Assembly: GCA_005880345.1 (NCBI GenBank)
Contig: VBGE01000094.1
Coordinates: 1 to 8,984, forward strand
Direction of reading: 5' to 3'
DNA: 8,984 nt
From: Chloroflexota bacterium
Lineage (GTDB): Bacteria; Chloroflexota; Dormibacteria; Dormibacterales; Dormibacteraceae
Both the position numbers and the translations under genes were made by a program. The stretch's first letter is position 1. Every line of letters begins with the position of its first letter. Below the pieces are notes generated by a model. It was not told where the DNA came from. It saw only the letters and a program-made list of their open reading frames with translations, and made no database searches. Of the stretch, positions 1-5,345 are shown piece by piece.

Positions 1-111
1 CCCCTCGCTGTGCGGGCTCGACGCGTTGCCCGCTGGAACGTCATGCAGCGCAGTTGAAACTTCCGGCAGGACGAGTGCAGACCCTGCGTCGTCCAGGTAG
101 ACCCGGCGCAG
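1..111 (-). CDS. Cysteine desulfurase-like protein (class V aminotransferase fold), N-terminal fragment, runs off left edge
   Basis: Translating the minus strand from about 120 to 1 gives an open frame containing RRVYLDDAG, LPEVSTALHDVP and AGNASSPHSEG. These match in order the start of NifS/IscS-type PLP-dependent cysteine desulfurases (VYLD-x-A, a PEV helix, then GN-x-SS-x-H). This family takes sulfur from cysteine for Fe-S clusters or thiolation, and some members act on selenocysteine. Only about 37 residues lie in the window; the PLP lysine and catalytic cysteine loop would be beyond the edge. The start is unclear: no ATG, GTG or TTG stands in frame near the expected N-terminus. A CTG at 111-109, two bases after the stop of the zinc-ribbon gene, gives the normal M-R-R-V-Y-L-D start, so translation may be coupled to that gene. 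The family call rests on short motifs; the start is a guess. Confidence 0.6.
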   Translation of the reverse strand, partial: MRRVYLDDAGSALVLPEVSTALHDVPAGNASSPHSEG

Positions 112-112
112 G

Positions 113-457
113 TCAGCCGCGGCTGTGGTCCGGCAGCTGGATGAGCTCTCTGAGTGTGCCCTGGAAGCTCTTGAGATAGAGGTGAAGGTCGAGGATCTCG
201 TCAACGCTGATCGGCTCAGGCTCGGCCACCGGCTCGATGGCAGGCTCAGCCGTCACAGCTTCGATCTCTTCCACCGCGCCGCCCGCGATCGCGAGCACGA
301 CGATGAACGTGACCTGGCACTGCGCGCACGTCACCTGCAGATGGAAGCGCTCGTCCTCATGGCTGAGCACCTGGACGTCGCAGCCCTTCAGGCTGCGCCC
401 GCAGACCGGGCAGTTGTAAAAGCGAGCACGGTCGCGGATGAACTCGATAATGCTCAT
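113..457 (-). CDS. Small zinc-ribbon protein of unknown function
   Basis: A 114-residue protein starting at ATG 457-455. Residues about 16-19 hold CPVC and residues about 44-47 hold CAQC, two CxxC knuckles typical of a zinc ribbon, separated by about 24 residues. After them come a short hydrophobic stretch (FIVVLAIAGG), a Glu/Pro/Ala-rich acidic linker and a C-terminal segment (ILDLHLYLKSFQGTLRELIQ) that looks helical. I do not recognise a named family. The protein could bind nucleic acid or a protein partner, but the sequence does not say which. It follows the cupin gene by 42 bases and directly precedes the desulfurase-like frame, so the three may form one leftward operon. A TAATAT box at 474-469 could also give it its own very short leader. 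Confidence 0.7.
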   Translation of the reverse strand: MSIIEFIRDRARFYNCPVCGRSLKGCDVQVLSHEDERFHLQVTCAQCQVTFIVVLAIAGGAVEEIEAVTAEPAIEPVAEPEPISVDEILDLHLYLKSFQGTLRELIQLPDHSRG

Positions 458-468
458 CGCAGCGACCC

Positions 469-474
469 ATATTA
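469..474 (-). promoter_or_regulatory. Candidate -10 box of the zinc-ribbon gene
   Basis: Read on the minus strand, 474-469 is TAATAT, a near-consensus -10 hexamer in otherwise GC-rich DNA. It ends 11 bases before the ATG at 457, which would give a leader of about five bases. No clear -35 was seen. Confidence 0.4.
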
Positions 475-499
475 CGCCCGCCGGTTCTGAGAATCGGCG

Positions 500-772
500 T
501 TAACGATGGCCCTCGATGCATGTGCATCCCGCGCCTCCGACGACAGCCGAATGCACTGTTCCCGCGGGCAGAACCATGCGGTCTCCAGGCCTCAGCTCGA
601 GCTGTTTGCCCTCGCTTTCCAGCACGAACGTGATCGAGCCTTCGACGCAGTAAAGAACCTTCTCGTAATTGTGCGTGTGGGCGGCGTAACGGTCGCCGCC
701 CCCGTTCGACCACGAGTAGCAGCCGCTGGCCTCGTTCCGCAGCTTCGTCATGAGCTCGTCGAGAGTTGGCAC
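500..772 (-). CDS. Small single-domain cupin protein
   Basis: A 90-residue protein filling one cupin beta-barrel. The first cupin motif is visible as YAAHTHNYEKVLYCVEG (about residues 29-45), with H-x-H and a downstream Glu as metal ligands. The second is PGDRMVLPAGTVHSA (about residues 62-76), with its His as the last ligand. A divalent metal site is therefore expected, but single-domain cupins have varied roles (sugar isomerases, dioxygenases, sensors) and I cannot choose among them. The chosen start is GTG 772: a TAGAAT box ends six bases before it, the spacing of a leaderless transcript. An ATG at 751 in the same frame would give a protein seven residues shorter. The stop is TAA at 502-500. 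It is divergent from the Mut7-C gene. Confidence 0.8.
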   Translation of the reverse strand: MPTLDELMTKLRNEASGCYSWSNGGGDRYAAHTHNYEKVLYCVEGSITFVLESEGKQLELRPGDRMVLPAGTVHSAVVGGAGCTCIEGHR

Positions 773-778
773 CAGCCG

Positions 779-788
779 ATTCTAAGAT
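779..788. promoter_or_regulatory. Overlapping divergent -10 boxes between cupin and Mut7-C genes
   Basis: The ten bases ATTCTAAGAT carry TAGAAT on the minus strand (784-779) and TAAGAT on the plus strand (783-788); the two share the central TA. TAGAAT ends six bases before GTG 772 of the cupin. TAAGAT ends seven bases before GTG 796 of the Mut7-C gene. Both spacings fit transcription starting on, or within a base of, the start codon. The whole gap between the two start codons is only 23 bases, so conventional leaders cannot fit. No convincing -35 is seen in either direction. Confidence 0.55.
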
Positions 789-795
789 TGCGTTG

Positions 796-1257
796 GTGAG
801 ACCCAGGTTCCTGGCCGATTGCAACGTCGGACGGCTCGCGCGCTGGCTGCGCGCTCTCGGCTACGACGCCTCGTACCACGCGCGCATCGACGACTCGGAG
901 CTGGTGCGCGAGGCGGCGGCCGAAAACCGCGTCGTCTTGACCCGCGACCGCGACCTCACCAAGCGCCGCGTGATCCAGACCGGCGTCGTGCGCGCCATCC
1001 TGATCCGCGACGACGACGTCACCAAGCAGCTGCGTCAGGTGTTCGCCGAGCTCGGCCTCGAGCTGAAGGAGGCGCTGACGCGGTGCATCGAATGCAACGC
1101 GGAGCTGGAGTCGCGTGTCCCCGCGGTGGTCGCGGAGCGCGTGCCGGCCTACGTCCGGCAGACGCAGTCGCGCTACTCCGAGTGCCCGGACTGTGGCCGG
1201 ATCTACTGGGCCGGCACCCACTGGCAGCGGATGCGCGAGGTCCTGCTCGGCCTGTGA
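796..1257 (+). CDS. Mut7-C RNase domain protein with C-terminal zinc ribbon
   Basis: A protein of about 153 residues matching Mut7-C (PF01927), a PIN-like RNase fold related to the C-terminal domain of Mut-7. The N-terminus shows the hallmark pattern RPRFLADCNVGRLARWLRAL, with the Asp expected to bind metal. VVLTRDRDLTKR near residue 50 carries another conserved acidic cluster. The C-terminal third has CIECN and CPDCGRIYWAGTHWQRM, two CxxC pairs forming a zinc ribbon that ends in the family's usual W-x-GTHW motif. The start at GTG 796 fits the family N-terminus and the TAAGAT box just upstream; TTG 793 and TTG 766 are possible, but 766 would overlap the divergent cupin gene. The stop TGA overlaps the larB GTG by three bases (GTGA), implying translational coupling. 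The RNase function is predicted from fold; bacterial substrates are unknown to me. Confidence 0.85.
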   Translation: MRPRFLADCNVGRLARWLRALGYDASYHARIDDSELVREAAAENRVVLTRDRDLTKRRVIQTGVVRAILIRDDDVTKQLRQVFAELGLELKEALTRCIECNAELESRVPAVVAERVPAYVRQTQSRYSECPDCGRIYWAGTHWQRMREVLLGL

Positions 1258-2207
1258 GGGACGTGCTGCGGCGGCTCGTCGCAGGCGAGCTGTCCGAGGA
1301 AGAGGCGCTCGCGGAGATTCGCCGCGTACAGCTCGACGAGCTCGGCGGGCGCGCCAGGCTGGACCTCGGCCGCTACTTGCGGCGGGGCGTGCCGGAAGTC
1401 GTGCTCGCGGCCGGCAAATCGCCGGAGCAGACGGCGCAGCTAGTCGTGGCGCTGGCCGAGAGGATGGGCCAGGGGTTGGTCAGCCGGATGAGCGATGCGC
1501 ATCGCGTGGCGCTGGTTGCTGCTGCGTCGGGTTGCGCCATGCAGGTGATCGAATACGGGGCGGCGGCGCGCGTGACACGCGAGGGATTTGCGCCGGAGCC
1601 GGTCGAGGCAAAGGTCGGCGTCCTCACAGCGGGCACGTCCGATGTTCCGGCCGCTGAGGAAACACGAATGGTGGTCGAGGCCTGCGGCGTGGAGACGCGG
1701 CTCGAGGCGGACCTCGGCGTGGCCGGCCTCCACCGTTTCGTGGCGCCGCTGGCTGCGATGCTCGAATGGGGCGCCGACGTGATCGTGGTCGCGGCCGGGA
1801 TGGATGGCGTGCTGCCCGGACTGGTGGCGGGCTTGATCGAGCTGCCTGTGATCGGCCTACCGGTGTCGACGGGTTATGGGCGCGGCGGCGCTGGTGAGGG
1901 CGCGCTGACCACGATGCTGCAGTCGTGCTCCACCGGTCTGACCGTGGTCAACATCGACAACGGTGTCGGCGCGGGCGCAGCTGCGGTGCTGATCGCCGCG
2001 CGCGCGGCTCAGGGACGGCGGCGTGGACGCAGCACCGCGACGACGGCGAGGACCACCGCGCCGAACAGCAGCAAACCGAAGATCGCCGCGGCGATGGCTC
2101 GCGACGTGTCCGCCCCGCCGGGGACGGCGAAGAGCAATGCGAAGGCACCGATGACGAAGAGCATTCCCGCGAGCAGCCACGGGAAGCCGCGCCGCCGGCG
2201 CCCGTAG
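1254..2207 (+). CDS. larB: LarB, nickel-pincer cofactor biosynthesis carboxylase/hydrolase, with unusual C-terminal tail
   Basis: LarB carboxylates the pyridine ring of nicotinic acid adenine dinucleotide and hydrolyses its phosphoanhydride, the first step toward the nickel-pincer cofactor of LarA-type racemases. The protein is a PurE-like (AIR carboxylase family) fold. Visible motifs are GTSDVPAAEE (from about residue 128), DLGVAGLHR, VAAGMDGVLPGLVAGL, GLPVSTGYG and SCSTGLTVVNIDNG. Cys225 in SCSTG matches the cysteine reported to bind the substrate covalently in LarB. The start is GTG 1254, overlapping the Mut7-C stop as GTGA. Conserved sequence ends near residue 252 (about base 2010). The frame then runs 65 more residues, rich in Ser, Thr, Ala, Arg and Lys, directly antisense to the membrane-protein gene. 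That tail looks like read-through of non-coding strand rather than a domain. No larC or larE is present here. Confidence 0.9.
   Translation: MRDVLRRLVAGELSEEEALAEIRRVQLDELGGRARLDLGRYLRRGVPEVVLAAGKSPEQTAQLVVALAERMGQGLVSRMSDAHRVALVAAASGCAMQVIEYGAAARVTREGFAPEPVEAKVGVLTAGTSDVPAAEETRMVVEACGVETRLEADLGVAGLHRFVAPLAAMLEWGADVIVVAAGMDGVLPGLVAGLIELPVIGLPVSTGYGRGGAGEGALTTMLQSCSTGLTVVNIDNGVGAGAAAVLIAARAAQGRRRGRSTATTARTTAPNSSKPKIAAAMARDVSAPPGTAKSNAKAPMTKSIPASSHGKPRRRRP
1995..2008. repeat. Perfect 14-base GC palindrome at the larB/membrane-gene convergence
   Basis: The bases GCCGCGCGCGCGGC read the same on both strands. They sit at the end of conserved larB sequence and directly abut the stop (2011-2009) of the leftward membrane-protein gene. 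There is no loop and no T-tract, so it is not a standard Rho-independent terminator. It may be a chance product of high GC content. Confidence 0.35.
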
Positions 2208-2254
2208 AAGAGCATCCACAACAAGCCAGGGCGCTTCTTCCGCGGTTCGCTCAC
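2009..2254 (-). CDS. Small two-helix membrane protein, unknown function
   Basis: An 81-residue protein starting at GTG 2254, which overlaps the TGA of the upstream HAD frame as GTGA, so the two are likely translationally coupled. The N-terminus is strongly basic (SEPRKKRPGLLW, then YGRRRRG). It is followed by two hydrophobic spans, about FPWLLAGMLFVIGAFALLF and AIAAAIFGLLLFGAVVLAVV, and ends in a basic tail (RPRRRP). The basic residues on both sides suggest a hairpin with both ends in the cytoplasm. I recognise no named family. The base pattern supports coding on this strand: the opposite strand here is the low-complexity extension of larB. The overlap with the larB frame is about 200 bases. 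Its stop abuts a 14-base palindrome. Confidence 0.65.
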   Translation of the reverse strand: MSEPRKKRPGLLWMLFYGRRRRGFPWLLAGMLFVIGAFALLFAVPGGADTSRAIAAAIFGLLLFGAVVLAVVAVLRPRRRP

Positions 2255-2879
2255 AGCAGCGACTCCAGCTCTGTCAAAGACGCGATCGATGGCACTCCGT
2301 CGGAAGGCGGCTCGTCCGCGTGCGCCGTGAGCACGACCGCGCGCATGCCGAGGGAGCGCGGTCCTTCGTAGTCCTCGCGCACGCGGTCGCCGACGAACAG
2401 GGTGCGGGCAGGGTCTGTGCCGATTGCCGCCAACGCCGCCTGGTACATCTCCGGCGCGGGCTTGCGGCGGCCGGGAACGGCGCGTTGGAGCAGATCCCGC
2501 GCTTGATACCGCGCTCCCCGAGCCGCGCGAGCACGCCGAGCGCGTTGGGGTCGACGCGCACGGCGCGATCCCAGCATCGCTGCTCGGCGTCGAGAACATC
2601 GTGCAGCAGACCGTCGGGCAACCTCATGCCCGCGCCCTGCCACGCCTGTCGGTACACGTCCAGATAATCGACCTCGTCCTCGCTCCTGCTGCTCACGTAC
2701 TGCTCCAGCGGCAGCAGCACGTCGTGGAGGATGGTGTCAGCCTCGGGTGCGGCGACATGGAGTGCCGCTTCGATCCGCGGCCGGAACTCGTCGAGCACGC
2801 GCAGCAGGTCCTCCGTCGGGTAGTCGAAGGTGACGAGCGTGCGTCCGTAATCGAACAGCACGCCCTCGATCCGAGGCAT
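2251..2879 (-). pseudogene. HAD-superfamily hydrolase, broken by internal deletion and frameshift
   Basis: Read leftward from ATG 2879 (an alternative ATG lies at 2885). The first frame gives PRIEGVLFDYGRTLVTFDYP, with motif I around the nucleophilic Asp; the usual D-x-D second Asp is Gly here. A helical cap domain follows, then motif II in RGICSNAPFP. At about 2477-2464 the homologous sequence jumps to another frame, which gives RRKPAPEMYQ (motif III Lys) and LFVGDRVREDYEG (motif IV GD-x4-D), ending TELESLL with TGA at 2253-2251. HAD proteins normally have roughly 30 residues between the motif II Asn and the RKP Lys, but only about eight remain. About 25 residues are therefore missing as well as the frame being shifted. 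As it stands no complete enzyme can be made, so this is a pseudogene or an assembly error. The downstream membrane gene overlaps its stop. Confidence 0.75.
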
Positions 2880-2884
2880 GCGCA

Positions 2885-2890
2885 TATCCT
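2885..2890 (+). promoter_or_regulatory. Candidate -10 box of moaC
   Basis: TATCCT ends eight bases before the GTG of moaC at 2899, giving a leader of about two bases. On the other strand CAGGAT (2891-2886) sits six bases before ATG 2879 of the HAD gene and could be a weak opposing -10. It also contains AGGA, a possible ribosome binding site for that gene. Confidence 0.4.
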
Positions 2891-2898
2891 GATGCTCC

Positions 2899-3372
2899 GT
2901 GGCAAAACGTCTCACACACCTCGATGACAAGGGCGCGGCGCGCATGGTCGACGTGGCGGAAAAGCCGGCCACAGTTCGCGAGGCGACGGCCGAATGCATC
3001 GTGCGGATGTCGCCCGAAACTGTGGAGGCAGTGCGCGGGGGAACTGCCAAAGGCGATGCCCTCCAGGTGGCGCGCGTCGCCGGCATCATGGCCGCCAAGC
3101 GCACGCCGGACCTGATTCCACTCGCGCACCCGCTGCCGCTGACGAGCGTCACCGTCGATTTCGACTTCGTCGAAGGCGGTGTTCGCGTCGTGGCCAAGGC
3201 CCGCGTCGTCGGCCAGACCGGAGTCGAGATGGAGGCCCTGACGGCGGCGGCGGTCGCGGGGCTGACGCTGATCGACATGACCAAAGGCGTCGAGCGCGGC
3301 GTGTACCTCGAGCTCGTGCGGCTGCTGGAGAAGTCGGGCGGGCGCTCGGGGACGTGGCGCAGGTCGGGATGA
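2899..3372 (+). CDS. moaC: Cyclic pyranopterin monophosphate synthase MoaC
   Basis: MoaC converts the MoaA product (3',8-cyclo-dihydro-GTP) into cyclic pyranopterin monophosphate in molybdenum cofactor synthesis, in the cytoplasm. The 157-residue length is normal. Visible family motifs are [17 protein letters not shown] (from about residue 16), [20 protein letters not shown] with the catalytic-site Lys, [13 protein letters not shown] with the conserved His, [11 protein letters not shown] and [11 protein letters not shown] with the active-site Asp and Lys, ending KSGGRSGTW. The Cys often seen before HPLPL is Ala here. GTG 2899 is chosen because it gives the usual short N-terminus and has a TATCCT box just upstream; only 19 bases separate it from the divergent HAD start. 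Its TGA overlaps the next ATG (ATGA). It heads a rightward run of six tightly packed genes. Confidence 0.96.
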   Translation: MAKRLTHLDDKGAARMVDVAEKPATVREATAECIVRMSPETVEAVRGGTAKGDALQVARVAGIMAAKRTPDLIPLAHPLPLTSVTVDFDFVEGGVRVVAKARVVGQTGVEMEALTAAAVAGLTLIDMTKGVERGVYLELVRLLEKSGGRSGTWRRSG

Positions 3373-3848
3373 ACCGCGCTCACGTCATCACGGTGAGCGA
3401 TGGGGTTTCGGCGGGCACCCGGGAAGACGCCAGCGGGCCGGCCCTGCACAACCTGCTGCGCAATGCCGGCTTTGAGGTGAGCGGACCCCAGGTTGTGGCT
3501 GACGCTCAGGAGACGATCGCCGAGGCGATCGCCACCGCGGTGAGTGGCGGCGCCGACCTGGTCGTGACCACGGGGGGAACGGGTCTGGGGCCGCGCGACG
3601 TGACGCCGCAGGCGACGTCGACCCTCCTCGACTACGAGGTCCCAGGTCTGGGCGAGCTCATGCGGCGCGCCGGCACCTCGAGCACGCCGATGGCGGCGCT
3701 TTCGCGAGGTGTGGCCGGCGTGCGCGGCCAGTCGCTGATCATCAACGTGCCCGGCAGCGTTCGGGGCGCGACCGAGTCCCTTGAGGCAGTGCTGCCGGCG
3801 CTTCCGCATGCGATCCAGTTGCTGCATGGCAACACCAAGCACGAGTGA
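3369..3848 (+). CDS. mog: Molybdopterin adenylyltransferase, MogA/MoaB family
   Basis: This enzyme activates molybdopterin with ATP, forming adenylylated molybdopterin before molybdate insertion. The protein has 159 residues, a usual length for a stand-alone MogA/MoaB. Motifs are [19 protein letters not shown] at the N-terminus, [20 protein letters not shown] (the nucleotide and pterin-binding signature, from about residue 60), [19 protein letters not shown], and a C-terminal [13 protein letters not shown] typical of the family. ATG 3369 overlaps the moaC stop as ATGA. Its own TGA (3846-3848) overlaps the GTG of pxpA (3845). With moaC next to it, a role in molybdenum cofactor synthesis is secure. 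The choice between the names mogA and moaB is not settled by sequence alone. Confidence 0.93.
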   Translation: MNRAHVITVSDGVSAGTREDASGPALHNLLRNAGFEVSGPQVVADAQETIAEAIATAVSGGADLVVTTGGTGLGPRDVTPQATSTLLDYEVPGLGELMRRAGTSSTPMAALSRGVAGVRGQSLIINVPGSVRGATESLEAVLPALPHAIQLLHGNTKHE

Positions 3849-4522
3849 ACCTCAACGCTGACATCGGCGAGGGCGCCGGCGAGGATGAGGCCGTCCTCGC
3901 CTGCATCGATAGCGCCAATGTCGCCTGCGGCGTGCACGCCGGATCGGTTTCGATCAGCATCGGGACCGCCCGTCGATGCCAGGCCCTCGGCGTACAGGTG
4001 GGCGCGCATCCCGGTTACGACGACCGCGCTGGATTCGGCCGCGTCGAGCGATCGCTCAGTCCCGACGAGATCGAGGCGCTGATCGCTTTCCAGGTGGCCG
4101 GGCTCGCCGCAGTGGCCCCCATCGCCTACATCAAGCCGCATGGCGCCCTGTATCACCGCTGCCAGCGTGAGGCGGCGGTGGCCGATGGGCTGGCGCGGGT
4201 GGGCAAGCGGCACGGTGTCGGGTTGATGGGACAGCCTGACTTCGAGATCGTCGCCGCGGCCAGACGGGCGGGGATACCCGCCCACCGCGAGGGCTTCGCC
4301 GACCGCCTGATGCTGCCCGACGGAAGCCTGGCCCCGCGCAGCCAGGCGGGCGCCGTTCTGAACCCGGCGCTTGCGGCGCAGCAGGCCCTTTCGCTGGCGC
4401 GCTCGGGGCGCTTTGACACGATCTGCGTCCACGGCGACACCAGGGGCGCAGGGCAGGTTGCCGCGGCCGTGCGCCAGGCCCTGCGCGACGCCGGGATCGA
4501 TACCCGGCCGCTGGCGCCTTGA
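3845..4522 (+). CDS. pxpA: 5-oxoprolinase subunit A (LamB/YcsF family)
   Basis: PxpA works with PxpB and PxpC in ATP-dependent hydrolysis of 5-oxoproline (pyroglutamate) to glutamate. The 225-residue protein is a little shorter than the usual 240-255 but has the family hallmarks in order: LNADIGEG at the N-terminus, SANVACGVHAG, VGAHPGYDDRAGFGR, AYIKPHGALYH and near the C-terminus ICVHGDTRGAG. GTG 3845 gives the standard MNLNAD start and overlaps the mog stop as GTGA; the TGA at 4520-4522 overlaps the next TTG. The gene lies inside a molybdenum-cofactor run, on the strand opposite to pxpB and pxpC about 2.6 kb away. In most bacteria the three genes are adjacent, so the locus appears split by rearrangement. 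Confidence 0.94.
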   Translation: MNLNADIGEGAGEDEAVLACIDSANVACGVHAGSVSISIGTARRCQALGVQVGAHPGYDDRAGFGRVERSLSPDEIEALIAFQVAGLAAVAPIAYIKPHGALYHRCQREAAVADGLARVGKRHGVGLMGQPDFEIVAAARRAGIPAHREGFADRLMLPDGSLAPRSQAGAVLNPALAAQQALSLARSGRFDTICVHGDTRGAGQVAAAVRQALRDAGIDTRPLAP

Positions 4523-5334
4523 CCGCGGGCGGCCCGGACATACGGGAGCTGACCGAGCTCGACGAACTGCGCGAGGTGGCCGAGCTCTTCGCGGTGGTGT
4601 GGGGCCGCCCGGGCGAGCCGCCGATAACCTCCGACATCCTGCGCGCGCTCCAGCACTCGGGCAATTACGTGGCGGCGGCGTTTGCGCAAGGACGCATGAT
4701 CGGCGGCCTGGTGGGATGGCTGGGCGGCGCGCCCCCGGACGAGCTGCTGATGCACTCGCACATCCTCGGCGTGCTGCCAGGAAGCGAGGCGCAGGGCCTC
4801 GGGTTCGACCTGAAGCAGCACCAACGTCGATGGTGCCTGTCACGCGGGGTCTCGGTGATGGAGTGGACGACCGACCCGCTGATCCGGCGCAACGCGTATT
4901 TCAACCTGGCCAAGCTGGGCGCGGAGGCGCCCGAGTACCTCGTCGATTTCTACGGCGAGATGCGCGACGCGTTCAACGCGGGGGACGAATCCGACCGGCT
5001 TTTGATTCGTTGGCGTCTCGACTCGGAGCGCGCCGAATCGGCCGCGGCACGTGAGCCCCAGGAGCTCGACGTCGAGAAATTGCGCGGCTGGGATGCGGCT
5101 GTGATCCTTTCGGCCGGCCCCGGCGGTGAACCGGTCGCGGAGACATCGGGCTCGCGCGTCCTTCTATGTGGGACCCCGTCCGATATCGTCGCGATGCGCA
5201 AAGAGAATCCAGAGATGGCGCGCGCGTGGCGTGTCGCCTTGCGACGCGCACTGTCCGGACCGATGGCGCACGGCTATCGCATCCTGGGGGCTGCTCGATC
5301 TGGCTGGTACGTGCTGGAGTCGGGCACCGCCTAG
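4519..5334 (+). CDS. GNAT-superfamily acetyltransferase, COG3375 type
   Basis: A protein of 271 residues. The N-terminal two thirds is a GNAT fold: RELTELDELREVAELFAVVWG, then YVAAAFAQGRMIGGLVGWLGG (central strands), HSHILGVLPGSEAQGLGFDL (acetyl-CoA-binding motif A, with a weakened R-x-x-G-x-G loop) and EWTTDPLIRRNAYFNLAKLGA. These last two, with DFYGEM and a trailing SDRLLIRWRL, resemble the COG3375 group of predicted acetyltransferases. The C-terminal part (ELDVEKLRGWDAAVIL to GWYVLESG) is the group's extra domain. The substrate is unknown. The start is TTG 4519, overlapping the pxpA stop as TTGA, so translation is probably coupled. The TAG stop (5332-5334) falls inside a possible -10 box for the next gene. 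Confidence 0.85.
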   Translation: MTAGGPDIRELTELDELREVAELFAVVWGRPGEPPITSDILRALQHSGNYVAAAFAQGRMIGGLVGWLGGAPPDELLMHSHILGVLPGSEAQGLGFDLKQHQRRWCLSRGVSVMEWTTDPLIRRNAYFNLAKLGAEAPEYLVDFYGEMRDAFNAGDESDRLLIRWRLDSERAESAAAREPQELDVEKLRGWDAAVILSAGPGGEPVAETSGSRVLLCGTPSDIVAMRKENPEMARAWRVALRRALSGPMAHGYRILGAARSGWYVLESGTA

Positions 5335-5337
5335 ACT
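5332..5337 (+). promoter_or_regulatory. Candidate -10 box of the selenoprotein redoxin gene
   Basis: TAGACT includes the TAG stop of the GNAT gene and ends eight bases before GTG 5346, the same spacing as the box before moaC. It may let the redoxin and DinB pair be transcribed independently of the upstream operon with a leader of about two bases. No -35 was recognised. Confidence 0.35.
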
Positions 5338-5345
5338 TTTGCCCT

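Noticed and set aside
819..1253. Upstream part of a long plus-strand frame continuous with larB
   Set aside because: It is the +2-type shadow of the Mut7-C gene (Arg/Ala-rich, no motifs). The real larB begins at GTG 1254.
2464..2477. Programmed frameshifting in the HAD gene
   Set aside because: Residues between motifs II and III are missing as well, so a change of frame cannot restore a normal protein.
2880..3842. Long minus-strand frame upstream of and continuous with the HAD start
   Set aside because: It is antisense to moaC and mog, both with unmistakable motifs. The HAD protein begins at 2879 or 2885.
3632..4843. 403-residue minus-strand open frame
   Set aside because: It is antisense to mog, pxpA and the GNAT gene, low-complexity Arg/Pro/Ala composition typical of a shadow in GC-rich DNA.
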